Shown in pieces: positions 1 to 8,424 of a stretch of DNA of 64,000 bases. The translations under genes and the position numbers were made by a program. The notes beneath the pieces are model-generated. The model did not search any database, was not told the DNA's origin, and saw only the letters and a program-made list of their open reading frames with translations. The first letter of the stretch is position 1. Each line of letters begins with the position of its first letter. The DNA is taken from positions 2,976,001 through 3,040,000 of the forward strand of contig NZ_CP149994.1 in NCBI RefSeq assembly GCF_051307055.1. Direction: 5' to 3'. The stretch is from Dryocola sp051307055 (GTDB taxonomy: Bacteria; Pseudomonadota; Gammaproteobacteria; Enterobacterales; Enterobacteriaceae).

Positions 1-29
1 ATGAGATCAGTCAGGATTCCCCGCTGTAG

Positions 30-58
30 GTCGGGAAAGACGTAAGCCGCCCCCCGAC
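30..58. repeat. REP-like palindromic repeat at the left edge
   Basis: GTCGGG (30-35) and CCCGAC (53-58) form the arms of an imperfect palindrome just past the 3' end of yfbS. The type resembles the REP/PU hairpins of enteric bacteria and the element at 51256-51282, which has the same GTCGGG/CCCGAC arms. It may stabilise or punctuate the yfbS transcript. The window starts too close to show whether further units follow. Confidence 0.55.
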
Positions 59-67
59 GCGCGTGCC

Positions 68-1900
68 TTAAAACGGAAACAGCATCGGCACCATCACTAC
101 GCTTACCACCATCACGATGGCGGTAAAGGGCACGCCTAATTTCACAAAATCGCTGAATTTATAATTACCCGGCCCGAGCACCAGCGTGTTTACCGGTGAA
201 GAAACCGGCGTCATAAAGGCGGCGGAGGCGGCAAGCGCGACAATCATGGCAAACGGATAAGGCGAAACGCCCATTGATTTTGCCGCGGCCAGGGCGATGG
301 GCGCCATTAATACCGCCGTGGCGGTGTTCGAGATAAAGAGTCCGATAGCCGCGCACATCACAAACAGGCAGACAAGCATAATATAAGGCCCGTAACCGCC
401 GCCGAGCTTCATTAATCCGCCCACGATTAAATCCACGCCGCCGGTTTTTTGCAGCGCCAGGGCAAACGGCATCATGCCGACAATTAAGATGATGCTCGGC
501 CAGTGAATCGCTTTGTAGGCGCTTTCCATGTCGATGCAGCGGAATTTCCCCATCAGCAGGCAGGCAACGATGGCGGCGATGGGATTGGGAATTTCATCGG
601 TCAGCATCAGCGCGACCATCAGCGCCAGGCAAAAGATGGCGTGCGGCGCCTGGCTGTGCGCCGGAGACGCCTCGCCCTCTTCCACCGGCAGGTTGAGCAC
701 CAAAAAGTCGCGGCTTTTTAGATTCAGCTGGCTGATTAATTTCCAGTCGCCAACCACCAGAAGAATATCGCCAAGCTGAAGTGGCTCATCCACCAGCAGG
801 CCTTCCAGCGCCTCGCCGTTGCGCTTAAGACCAACGACGTTCAGGCCATAGCGGGTACGAAAACCAATTTCGCGCAGCGTCTGCCCGATCAGCTCCGAAT
901 CCGGGATCGTCGATACTTCCGCCATGCCCACATCCAGCGCCTGGTCGGAAAAATACTCCCCGCGCAGGATCATCGGCTCAAGCATTTGTTCGCTACAGAA
1001 TTCGCGCAGGTCCACCTCGGAGGCGGACATATCTATCAGCAGCACGTCTCTGGCGCGAAACTCGGTTATCCCGGTGACGTTTACTATCACCCGGCGGAAT
1101 TTACGCCAGCGCTCAAGGCCTATCACATTGGCCCCGTAGCGCTCACGCAGTTTTAAATCATCCAGACGGTGGCCAACCATCGGCGAACCGGGGCGAATGG
1201 CCAGACGACGAGCGCGCCCCGTAAGACGATATTCCTTAATCAGGTCACGAAAGGTCCGGCGCTTCCAGCTTTCTTTGCCGTCTTCTTTACTCTGCCCGTT
1301 AAGCGCAAACCGGGCAAAGAGCATATACAGAATGCCAAGCACGAGTACGACCAGGCCGATGGGCGTCACGCTAAAAAAGTTGAATCCCTGTAATCCTTCG
1401 CGCAGCAGTTCGCTGTTGATTACAAGGTTAGGCGGCGTGGCGACCAGCGTCATCATGCCGCTGATAAGCCCGGCAAAACTGAGCGGCATCATCAGGCGCG
1501 ACGGCGCCGTTTTCATGCGCATGGAGACGCTCAGCACTACGGGGATAAAGATGGCGACAACGCCCGTCGAACTCATAAAGGCGCCGAGCCCGGCGACGGT
1601 GAGCATCAGGAGGACAAGCATTTTGGTTTCGCTGCTGCCGGCTACGTCCACCAGCCAGGCACCCATTTTGGTCGCAACGCCCGTTCGCACCAGGCCGTCG
1701 CCGATGATAAAAAGCGCGGCGATAAGAATAACGTTAGGATCGCTGAATCCGGAAAAAGCTTCGCTAAGGGTTAGCGTGCCGCTCAGGGTAAAAGCGACGA
1801 TGACCAACAGGGCAACGGCATCCATTCTTACCTTGCCGGTGGCGAACAGCACTACCGTGATGCCAAGCAACGACAGTACCCACATCAGTTCCGAATTCAA
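68..1900 (-). CDS. yfbS: YfbS, DASS/SLC13-type transporter with two TrkA-C domains
   Basis: This 610-residue inner-membrane protein matches E. coli YfbS. The N-terminal half has about five to six hydrophobic segments and an ATPPNLVI motif near residue 155, typical of divalent anion:sodium symporters. Two soluble TrkA-C (RCK_C) domains lie at about 215-390. A second membrane half carries the SNTATA motif and a matching TPVSSPVNTL motif. The domain order (membrane, two TrkA-C, membrane) is that of the family. The substrate is not established; dicarboxylate or another anion is only the family expectation. It lies downstream of the hxpA terminator and has its own start. Confidence 0.93.
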   Translation of the reverse strand: MNSELMWVLSLLGITVVLFATGKVRMDAVALLVIVAFTLSGTLTLSEAFSGFSDPNVILIAALFIIGDGLVRTGVATKMGAWLVDVAGSSETKMLVLLMLTVAGLGAFMSSTGVVAIFIPVVLSVSMRMKTAPSRLMMPLSFAGLISGMMTLVATPPNLVINSELLREGLQGFNFFSVTPIGLVVLVLGILYMLFARFALNGQSKEDGKESWKRRTFRDLIKEYRLTGRARRLAIRPGSPMVGHRLDDLKLRERYGANVIGLERWRKFRRVIVNVTGITEFRARDVLLIDMSASEVDLREFCSEQMLEPMILRGEYFSDQALDVGMAEVSTIPDSELIGQTLREIGFRTRYGLNVVGLKRNGEALEGLLVDEPLQLGDILLVVGDWKLISQLNLKSRDFLVLNLPVEEGEASPAHSQAPHAIFCLALMVALMLTDEIPNPIAAIVACLLMGKFRCIDMESAYKAIHWPSIILIVGMMPFALALQKTGGVDLIVGGLMKLGGGYGPYIMLVCLFVMCAAIGLFISNTATAVLMAPIALAAAKSMGVSPYPFAMIVALAASAAFMTPVSSPVNTLVLGPGNYKFSDFVKLGVPFTAIVMVVSVVMVPMLFPF

Positions 1901-1952
1901 AACCTGTCCTTGTACGCGAAAATTGAAGAACGCCCAGAGAATGCCATAAAAA

Positions 1953-1972
1953 AACCCCGCCGATGCGGGGTT
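1953..1972 (-). terminator. Intrinsic terminator after hxpA
   Basis: AACCCCGC (1953-1960) and GCGGGGTT (1965-1972) form a perfect 8-bp stem with a CGAT loop. Read on the minus strand the stem is followed by a run of seven T. It ends the yfbU-hxpA transcript before yfbS. Confidence 0.9.
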
Positions 1973-1983
1973 AAATCATAGGA

Positions 1984-2643
1984 TCAGTGTTTTCTTAACA
2001 CTTCCACGCTGCCGTCCGGTAATTTCTGAATCAGCAGTTCACTTAGCGCTCGCAGGACGTAATCGACATGCTCAAGGCGCGGCGTATCCGCAGGTGCGTT
2101 AACGGCAATAACATGGCAGCCAGCCGCAAGGCCTGACAGCACGCCTGCCGGGGCATCTTCCACCACCACGCACTCTTCCGGCTCAAGACCCAGCAGCTGT
2201 GCGCCAAGCAGATAGGCATCCGGTTCAGGCTTGCCGCGCGCCACGCGCTCTGCGGTAACGAAGACTTCCGGTTCGGGCAAGCCGCCCGCCAGGCGACGCG
2301 CCGCGGCAACCGGTACCGAGCCGGAGGTAACGATAGCCCAGGGAATACCTGCCTCGTTCAGATGGGCCAGCAGCTCAACGGCGCCGGGAAGCGCCGTTAC
2401 GCCGTCGGTATCTTCAGACTCGATTTTCTCAAGTCGCGTAAACTCCTGTTGAATCTCTTCTTCGGACGCGCCCGCCATAAAATGGCGCAGTGAAGTAATC
2501 GCCTGCTTGCCGTGGATGAAGCCCAGCACCTCCGCGGGGGAGATATCAAAGCGCTTCGCCCAGTTTATCCATGCACGCTCAACCGCTGGCAGGGAATCAA
2601 CCAGGGTCCCATCCAAATCAAACAAGAAACCTTTACACTTCAC
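1984..2643 (-). CDS. hxpA: HxpA (YfbT), HAD-family sugar phosphatase
   Basis: This is a haloacid dehalogenase-like phosphatase close to E. coli YfbT/HxpA, which hydrolyses sugar phosphates. Motif I is DLDGTLVD with nucleophile Asp9 and Asp11. TSGS is motif II, the Lys of RGKPEPD is motif III, and VVEDAPAG supplies the acidic motif IV. I chose the GTG at 2641-2643 (219 residues) because the protein then aligns with the E. coli start. A GAGGGG ribosome site lies 9 bases upstream of it and 6 bases upstream of an adjacent GTG at 2644-2646. The ribosome site sits on the end of yfbU, so translation is probably coupled. An upstream ATG at 2664 would add 7 residues and has no such support. Confidence 0.9.
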   Translation of the reverse strand: MKCKGFLFDLDGTLVDSLPAVERAWINWAKRFDISPAEVLGFIHGKQAITSLRHFMAGASEEEIQQEFTRLEKIESEDTDGVTALPGAVELLAHLNEAGIPWAIVTSGSVPVAAARRLAGGLPEPEVFVTAERVARGKPEPDAYLLGAQLLGLEPEECVVVEDAPAGVLSGLAAGCHVIAVNAPADTPRLEHVDYVLRALSELLIQKLPDGSVEVLRKH

Positions 2644-2656
2644 CACACTTATCCCC

Positions 2657-3151
2657 TCAGGCATTGCTAATCTGCGCGATCTCGTTCGCGCTTAAGTGAT
2701 ACTGACGCGGGCAGGAGTGCCACACTTTCAGCATGCGTTGATATTTTTCCCACATTGGCGTCTGCGCATTAAAGCCGTGCGTGCCCGCATCAAAATGCGC
2801 ATAGCGGCCTTCCACGTTCACCATAAAGCGCACATAGCCCAGGAAACGTGCTTCCGTTGCGGCATCAAAGCCCAGAAACGTCACACGACGCTCGTCAATG
2901 TTTTGCTTCTCTTTCAGGTTAGTCCAGGAGACGTTCAGCGCGTGATACATCTCCATGATGTCGATGACGGTGCGGCAGGTTTCTTCCGTTAACTGACCAA
3001 ATTCACGGTCGAGTTCGCGCATTTGCAGGCCGTAGCCGCGCTCGATGATGGTTTGCAGGCGGCGGTAGCGCTCGGCGTTATCCGGGTCGAGCAGGGTCAT
3101 CATTTTGTACTGATTAGATAAAATCAGACGCTGGGCGTTAGTCATGTCCAT
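2657..3151 (-). CDS. yfbU: YfbU family protein (UPF0304)
   Basis: The 164-residue protein begins MDMTNAQRLILSNQYKMM and has the same length as E. coli YfbU, to which it is nearly identical. It is a helical soluble protein of unknown molecular function; an overproduction phenotype reported in E. coli does not define its role. Its stop codon lies inside the ribosome-binding region of hxpA, so the two genes form a translationally linked pair. Nothing unusual is seen. Confidence 0.93.
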   Translation of the reverse strand: MDMTNAQRLILSNQYKMMTLLDPDNAERYRRLQTIIERGYGLQMRELDREFGQLTEETCRTVIDIMEMYHALNVSWTNLKEKQNIDERRVTFLGFDAATEARFLGYVRFMVNVEGRYAHFDAGTHGFNAQTPMWEKYQRMLKVWHSCPRQYHLSANEIAQISNA

Positions 3152-3226
3152 TTAAGAGCTCCTGTAATGCAGGATGATATCCCGCTAAAAAGTATGCCTT
3201 CTTTTATATGCTTAACCGCCCTGCTT

Positions 3227-3682
3227 TTACAAATCATCAAGGAAAGTTTTATCGAGCTGTTTGAACGCACGCCTGAGCACATCGGCTAAGGCCTGATAAT
3301 CCGGCTTGCCTTCGACCGGCGCTAAAGCCTGGCCCGACTCCTGCAGCTTACCGCGCACTTCATAAAACCAGTGCAGAATAGTTGGCGGCAGCGGCGTAAC
3401 GGAACGCTTGCCTAACCACCAAAGCCCCTGCATGGGCAAACTACAGGCAAACAAAGCGGTAGCCACGGCGGGGCCGAGCTGGCCGCCAAGAGCGATTTGC
3501 CAGGTCAGCGTGAAGACGGCAAGCGGAGGCATAAAGCGGATCGCAAAACGAGTGGCGCGTATGACGCGGTTTTCGACAAAGACCGGGGCGAGGCGTTTAT
3601 CAACGGGCCAGGTCTTCGAATAATGTTGGCCACGGCCGAATAAGCTAAACCAGCTGATGTGGCTATTCTGGGGTGTCGACAT
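3227..3682 (-). CDS. yfbV: YfbV, inner-membrane protein (UPF0208)
   Basis: This 151-residue protein matches E. coli YfbV. Two hydrophobic segments (about 55-70 and 72-90) make an integral inner-membrane protein, with a soluble C-terminal half containing LDKTFLDDL at the end. In E. coli, yfbV mutations alter confinement of the Ter macrodomain; the mechanism is not defined. It is transcribed away from ackA, with which it shares a 333-bp intergenic region. Confidence 0.92.
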   Translation of the reverse strand: MSTPQNSHISWFSLFGRGQHYSKTWPVDKRLAPVFVENRVIRATRFAIRFMPPLAVFTLTWQIALGGQLGPAVATALFACSLPMQGLWWLGKRSVTPLPPTILHWFYEVRGKLQESGQALAPVEGKPDYQALADVLRRAFKQLDKTFLDDL

Positions 3683-4015
3683 GGCTTTACCTCAACTTCA
3701 CAGATAAAAAATAAAATTATTGTGCAAGATAGCAACTCTAAATGACATGGTTCAAAATATTTTGTCTTTACGGGCCCCGGAGGTTATCCTGTGCGGGCTT
3801 TTGATGGCCGTAGAAGGGAAACCGCTGGTTGTCAAACTGTCACTTAATTCGCCTTTGCCGAACAAAAGCGCAAGTTGGCGTAAATTCTGGATTATTTATT
3901 CGCCATGCCAAAAAAACGACTTTGGCATGACGTTAATCATAAATGTCAGCCTCATCATGCGCTACGCTGAGAGACTATCTGACGTTTTTTTAGCCACGTA
4001 AAAGTAGGTACTTCC
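3683..4015. promoter_or_regulatory. yfbV-ackA divergent intergenic region with an inverted repeat
   Basis: This 333-bp gap must hold the divergent promoters of yfbV and ackA. It contains a perfect 9-bp inverted repeat, CATGCCAAA at 3904-3912 and TTTGGCATG at 3921-3929, ending 86 bases before the ackA start. I could not assign a convincing -35/-10 pair: TTGCCG at 3855 and TTGGCG at 3875 lack good partners. The region is relatively A+T rich. Confidence 0.5.
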
Positions 4016-5218
4016 ATGTCGAGTAAGTTAGTACTGGTTCTGAACTGCGGTAGCTCTTCACTGAAATTCGCAATTATCGATGCTGTAAACGGTGACGAGT
4101 ACCTCTCTGGTTTAGCCGAATGTTTCCATCTTCCAGAAGCGCGTATCAAATGGAAAATGGATGGCGGTAAACAAGAAGCGGCTTTGGGTGCAGGCGCCGC
4201 TCACAGCGAAGCTCTTAACTATATGGTTAATACCATTCTGGCACAAAAACCCGAGTTGTCCGAGCAGCTGACCGCAATCGGCCACCGCATTGTTCACGGC
4301 GGCGAGAAATACACCAGTTCCGTTGTTATCGACGACTCCGTGATTCAGGGTATCAAAGATTCCGCTTCTTTTGCACCGCTGCATAACCCGGCCCACCTGA
4401 TCGGTATCGCTGAAGCGCTGAAATCCTTCCCTCAGCTGGCTGATAAAAACGTTGCCGTGTTCGACACCGCGTTCCACCAGACCATGCCGGAAGAGTCTTA
4501 CCTCTACGCCCTGCCGTACAAGCTGTACAAAGAGCACGGCGTTCGCCGCTACGGTTTCCACGGCACCAGTCACTACTATGTGACTCAGGAAGCCGCAAAA
4601 ATGCTGAATAAGCCGGTAGAAGAACTGAACATCATCACCTGCCACCTTGGCAACGGCGGTTCCGTTTCCGCTATCCGTAACGGCGAGTGCGTTGACACCT
4701 CTATGGGTCTGACCCCGCTGGAAGGTCTGGTGATGGGTACCCGTACCGGTGACATCGACCCGGCAATCATCTTCTTCCTGCATGACAATCTGGGCATGAG
4801 CGTTGAAGAGATCAACAAAATGCTGACCAAAGAGTCCGGCCTGCTGGGCCTGACCGAAGTCACCAGCGACTGCCGTTATGTTGAAGACAACTACGAAACC
4901 AAAGCGGACGCTAAACGTGCAATGGACGTTTACTGCCACCGCCTGGCGAAATATATCGGTTCTTACACCGCACTGATGGACGGTCGTCTGGACGCGGTAG
5001 TCTTCACCGGCGGCATCGGTGAAAACGCGGCGATGGTGCGCGAGCTGTCTCTGGGCAAACTGGGCGTGCTGGGCTTTGAAGTTGATCACGAGCGCAACCT
5101 GGCCGCACGTTTTGGCAAGTCCGGCTTTATCAACAAAGAGGGTACCCGCCCGGCGGTGGTCATCACCACCAACGAAGAGCTGGTTATCGCTCAGGACGCA
5201 CTCCGCCTGACAGCCTGA
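4016..5218 (+). CDS. ackA: Acetate kinase
   Basis: AckA interconverts acetate plus ATP and acetyl phosphate plus ADP in the cytoplasm. The 400 residues match the E. coli length exactly. The acetokinase motif NCGSSSLK is at 10-17, FDTAFHQTMP near 150 is the second signature, and GGIGENAAMVR near 330 is the conserved nucleotide-binding segment. With pta it makes the AckA-Pta overflow pathway and sets acetyl phosphate levels. A 10-bp hairpin follows the stop, so part of the transcription probably ends or pauses before pta. Confidence 0.98.
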   Translation: MSSKLVLVLNCGSSSLKFAIIDAVNGDEYLSGLAECFHLPEARIKWKMDGGKQEAALGAGAAHSEALNYMVNTILAQKPELSEQLTAIGHRIVHGGEKYTSSVVIDDSVIQGIKDSASFAPLHNPAHLIGIAEALKSFPQLADKNVAVFDTAFHQTMPEESYLYALPYKLYKEHGVRRYGFHGTSHYYVTQEAAKMLNKPVEELNIITCHLGNGGSVSAIRNGECVDTSMGLTPLEGLVMGTRTGDIDPAIIFFLHDNLGMSVEEINKMLTKESGLLGLTEVTSDCRYVEDNYETKADAKRAMDVYCHRLAKYIGSYTALMDGRLDAVVFTGGIGENAAMVRELSLGKLGVLGFEVDHERNLAARFGKSGFINKEGTRPAVVITTNEELVIAQDALRLTA

Positions 5219-5224
5219 TTCTCC

Positions 5225-5248
5225 CACCGCCAGCGCTTGCTGGCGGTG
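5225..5248 (+). terminator. Hairpin after ackA, possible partial terminator
   Basis: CACCGCCAGC (5225-5234) and GCTGGCGGTG (5239-5248) form a perfect 10-bp stem with a GCTT loop. It is followed by the T-rich TTGTTTTCT. It sits between ackA and pta, so it is likely an attenuating terminator or an mRNA-stabilising stem. Confidence 0.75.
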
Positions 5249-5262
5249 TTGTTTTCTGAGTC

Positions 5263-5283
5263 TCGCGAGCGAGCCGCTCGCGA
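5263..5283 (+). promoter_or_regulatory. Second hairpin just upstream of the pta ribosome site
   Basis: TCGCGAGC (5263-5270) and GCTCGCGA (5276-5283) form a perfect 8-bp stem 7 bases before the AGAGG ribosome site of pta (5291-5295). No T-run follows, so it is not a terminator. It could influence pta translation or mRNA processing. Confidence 0.6.
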
Positions 5284-5302
5284 AAACGAAAGAGGTTATA
5301 CC

Positions 5303-7444
5303 GTGTCCCGTACAATTATGTTGATCCCTACCGGAACCAGCGTCGGCCTGACCAGCGTCAGCCTCGGTGTGATCCGCGCTATGGAACAAAAAGGCGTCCG
5401 CCTTAGCGTCTTCAAACCTATCGCCCAGCCGCGTACCGGCGGCGATAAGCCTGACCAGACCACCAGCATCGTGCGTGCGAACTCCACCATCCCTGCGGCC
5501 GAGCCGCTGCGCATGAGCCACGTTGAGACGCTGCTGTCCAGCAATCAGCAGGACGTGCTGATGGAAGAGATCATCGCCAACTACCACGCGAGCAGCAAAG
5601 ACGCTGAAGTGGTGCTGGTTGAAGGCCTGGTCCCGACGCGTAAACACCAGTTCGCCCAGTCGCTGAACTATGAAATCGCCAAAACCCTGAATGCCGAAAT
5701 CGTCTTCGTCATGTCTTTGGGCAACAACTCGCCGGAGCAGATGAAAGAGCGCATTGAGCTGGCCCGTAGCAGCTTTGGCGGCAGCAAAAACAGCAACATC
5801 ACCGGCGTTATCATTAACAAACTGAATGCCCCGGTTGATGAACAGGGCCGCACCCGCCCTGACCTGTCTGAGATTTTCGACGACTCTTCTAAAGCAAGCA
5901 TCGCGAACGTCGATCCGAAAGAGCTGTTTGCCGACAGCCCGCTGCCGGTGCTGGGCTGCGTGCCGTGGAGCTTCGACCTGATTGCCACCCGTGCAATCGA
6001 CATGGCTCGCCACCTGGACGCAACCATCGTTAACGAAGGCGATATCAAAACCCGCCGCGTTAAATCCGTGACCTTCTGCGCGCGCAGCATTCCGCATATG
6101 CTGGAACACTTCCGTCCGGGCTCTTTGCTGGTCACTTCCGCAGACCGTCCGGACGTGCTGGTTGCCGCATGCCTGGCCGCCATGAACGGCGTTGAAATCG
6201 GCGCAATCCTGCTGACCGGCGGCTATGAAATGGACGCGCGCATCAGCAAACTGTGCGAACGCGCATTTGCGACCGGCCTGCCGTTATTTATGGTTGAAAC
6301 CAACACCTGGCAGACCTCTTTGAGCCTGCAGAGCTTCAACCTGGAAGTGCCGACCGACGACCACCAGCGTATCGAGAAAGTGCAGGAATATGTGGCAAGC
6401 CACATCGATGCAGACTGGATCGAATCCCTGACCGCCGCCTCCGAGCGCAGCCGTCGTCTCTCGCCGCCTGCGTTCCGCTATCAGCTGACCGAACTGGCCC
6501 GTAAGGCCGGCAAACGCGTTGTGCTGCCGGAAGGCGACGAGCCGCGTACCGTGAAAGCGGCCGCTATCTGTGCTGAACGCGGTATCGCGACCTGCGTACT
6601 GCTGGGTAACCCGGATGAGATCACCCGTGTTGCTGCGGCGCAGGGCGTTGAGCTGGGCGCAGGCATCGAAATCGTCGATCCGGAAGTGGTTCGCGAAAGC
6701 TACGTTGCCCGCCTGGTTGAGCTGCGTAAGAGCAAAGGCATGACCGAAGCGGTTGCCCGTGAGCAGCTGGAAGACAACGTGGTTCTCGGCACCCTGATGC
6801 TGGAACAGGACGAGGTCGATGGCCTGGTTTCCGGTGCGGTGCACACCACGGCGAACACCATTCGCCCGCCGTTGCAGCTGATCAAAACCGCGCCTGGCAG
6901 CTCGCTGGTCTCCTCCGTCTTCTTCATGCTGCTGCCTGAACAGGTCTACGTTTACGGCGACTGCGCGATTAACCCGGATCCAACCGCAGAACAGCTGGCA
7001 GAGATCGCCATTCAGTCTGCGGATTCCGCGACCGCTTTCGGTATCGAACCACGCGTTGCGATGCTCTCCTACTCCACCGGCACCTCTGGTGCAGGCAGCG
7101 ACGTTGAGAAGGTCCGCGAAGCAACCCGTATCGCTCAGGAAAAACGCCCGGATCTGGTTATCGACGGCCCGCTGCAGTATGACGCCGCGGTAATGGCGGA
7201 CGTAGCAAAATCCAAAGCGCCAAACTCCCCTGTTGCGGGCCGTGCGACCGTGTTCATCTTCCCGGATCTGAACACCGGAAACACCACCTACAAAGCGGTA
7301 CAGCGCTCTGCTGATCTGATCTCCATCGGGCCGATGCTGCAGGGCATGCGCAAACCGGTTAACGATCTGTCCCGTGGCGCACTGGTGGACGATATCGTCT
7401 ACACCATCGCGCTGACGGCGATTCAGTCTTCTCAGCAGGACTAA
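5303..7444 (+). CDS. pta: Phosphate acetyltransferase
   Basis: Pta converts acetyl-CoA and phosphate to acetyl phosphate and CoA. The long three-part enteric form is present: an N-terminal P-loop/BioD-like domain starting SRTIMLIPTGTSVGLTS, a central DRTGG domain (about 230-380) and the C-terminal phosphotransacetylase domain (about 390-713). I placed the start at the GTG at 5303, giving 713 residues like the E. coli enzyme. AGAGG lies 7 bases upstream. An in-frame start at 5237 would run through both intergenic hairpins and is unlikely. A strong terminator follows. Confidence 0.97.
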   Translation: MSRTIMLIPTGTSVGLTSVSLGVIRAMEQKGVRLSVFKPIAQPRTGGDKPDQTTSIVRANSTIPAAEPLRMSHVETLLSSNQQDVLMEEIIANYHASSKDAEVVLVEGLVPTRKHQFAQSLNYEIAKTLNAEIVFVMSLGNNSPEQMKERIELARSSFGGSKNSNITGVIINKLNAPVDEQGRTRPDLSEIFDDSSKASIANVDPKELFADSPLPVLGCVPWSFDLIATRAIDMARHLDATIVNEGDIKTRRVKSVTFCARSIPHMLEHFRPGSLLVTSADRPDVLVAACLAAMNGVEIGAILLTGGYEMDARISKLCERAFATGLPLFMVETNTWQTSLSLQSFNLEVPTDDHQRIEKVQEYVASHIDADWIESLTAASERSRRLSPPAFRYQLTELARKAGKRVVLPEGDEPRTVKAAAICAERGIATCVLLGNPDEITRVAAAQGVELGAGIEIVDPEVVRESYVARLVELRKSKGMTEAVAREQLEDNVVLGTLMLEQDEVDGLVSGAVHTTANTIRPPLQLIKTAPGSSLVSSVFFMLLPEQVYVYGDCAINPDPTAEQLAEIAIQSADSATAFGIEPRVAMLSYSTGTSGAGSDVEKVREATRIAQEKRPDLVIDGPLQYDAAVMADVAKSKAPNSPVAGRATVFIFPDLNTGNTTYKAVQRSADLISIGPMLQGMRKPVNDLSRGALVDDIVYTIALTAIQSSQQD

Positions 7445-7461
7445 GCTTCGCTAATAAGAAA

Positions 7462-7486
7462 AGGCCGCATAAAGCGGCCTTTTTTT
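7462..7486. terminator. Terminator after pta, facing the PTS-transketolase operon
   Basis: AGGCCGC (7462-7468) and GCGGCCT (7474-7480) form a 7-bp stem followed by six T on the plus strand. The minus strand after the stem is also T-containing. It lies between the convergent stops of pta and the transketolase subunit gene and probably serves both. Confidence 0.9.
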
Positions 7487-7491
7487 CGCTG

Positions 7492-8424
7492 TTACAGCAG
7501 CTCCCGCGCCGCCTTGACAATATCGTCTGCCGTCAGGCCATACTCTTTTTGCAGATAGTCCTGCGTCCCTACCTGACCATAGCGCTCCTTTACGCCCACG
7601 CGCCGCATTGGCACCGGGCACGTCTCTACCAGCACCTCCGCCACCGCCGATCCCAGCCCGTTGTGAATACTGTGGTTTTCGCAGGTCACGATGCGCCCGG
7701 TTTTCTCAGCGTAGTTTTTCACCAGCATGCGGTCGATGGGCTTGAGGGTAAACATATCGATTACCGCAGCCCTAACGCCCTGCTCCGCCAGCGTTTGCGC
7801 CGCTTTTAGCGCTTCTGCCACCATGATCCCATTGGCGATAAGCGTGATATCCTCGCCGTCGCGCAGCACGTTGCCCTTGCCGATGGTGAATGTTGCGCCC
7901 TCGTCGTAAATCTTCACCGCCTGTTTGCGGATAGTGCGTACCCAGTAGAAGCCTTCAAGCGTCATCAGCTGGTTGAGGATCTCCTTAAACATCGTCGCAT
8001 CCGTCACCTCCAGCACGACGGAATTTGCCAGCCCGCGCACGATGCCCATATCCTCAAACGACATATGGGTGCCGCCGTTATGGCAGGCCGTTACCCCCGC
8101 GTCCGAAGCGATGACCTTCACATTGTTACGCTGGTAGTCCAGCGACATAAACAGCTGATCGAAGCAGCGGCGGCTGGCAAACGCGGTAAAGGTATGGACA
8201 AACGGTTTACGCCCGGTAAGCGAAAGCCCGGCCGCCACGCCAATCACGTTCGCCTCCATGATGCCGCAGTTAATCACCTGCTGCGGATAATCACGCTGCA
8301 CCCCGTCCATCGCCATCGAGCTCATCAGGTCCGCTTCAAGAGCGATAATTTCGCTGCCATCGGCGATCTGCTGCTGTACAAAGCCCGCGTAAACCTTACG
8401 CATCTCAATGCTGTCAATTGTCAT
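7492..8424 (-). CDS. Transketolase, C-terminal subunit (split enzyme)
   Basis: This 310-residue protein carries the pyrimidine-binding and C-terminal domains of transketolase. Glu57 in NCGIMEANVIGVAAG corresponds to the catalytic glutamate that contacts the thiamine aminopyrimidine, and VTCENHSIHNGLGSAVAEVL is the C-terminal domain signature. It pairs with the N-terminal subunit gene, which overlaps it by 11 bp. Split transketolases of this kind include the apulose-4-phosphate transketolase subunits (AptA/AptB) as well as general ones, so the ketose donor is unknown. It is the last gene of an operon with a complete PTS. A similar cluster next to pta is known in Salmonella. The operon ends at the terminator shared with pta. 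Confidence 0.85.
   Translation of the reverse strand: MTIDSIEMRKVYAGFVQQQIADGSEIIALEADLMSSMAMDGVQRDYPQQVINCGIMEANVIGVAAGLSLTGRKPFVHTFTAFASRRCFDQLFMSLDYQRNNVKVIASDAGVTACHNGGTHMSFEDMGIVRGLANSVVLEVTDATMFKEILNQLMTLEGFYWVRTIRKQAVKIYDEGATFTIGKGNVLRDGEDITLIANGIMVAEALKAAQTLAEQGVRAAVIDMFTLKPIDRMLVKNYAEKTGRIVTCENHSIHNGLGSAVAEVLVETCPVPMRRVGVKERYGQVGTQDYLQKEYGLTADDIVKAARELL

Noticed and set aside
4112..6109. A 665-codon open frame on the minus strand opposite ackA and pta
   Set aside because: It is antisense to two highly conserved genes, has a low-complexity, His/Arg/Gly-rich composition and no family features. Strong codon bias on the coding strand explains it.
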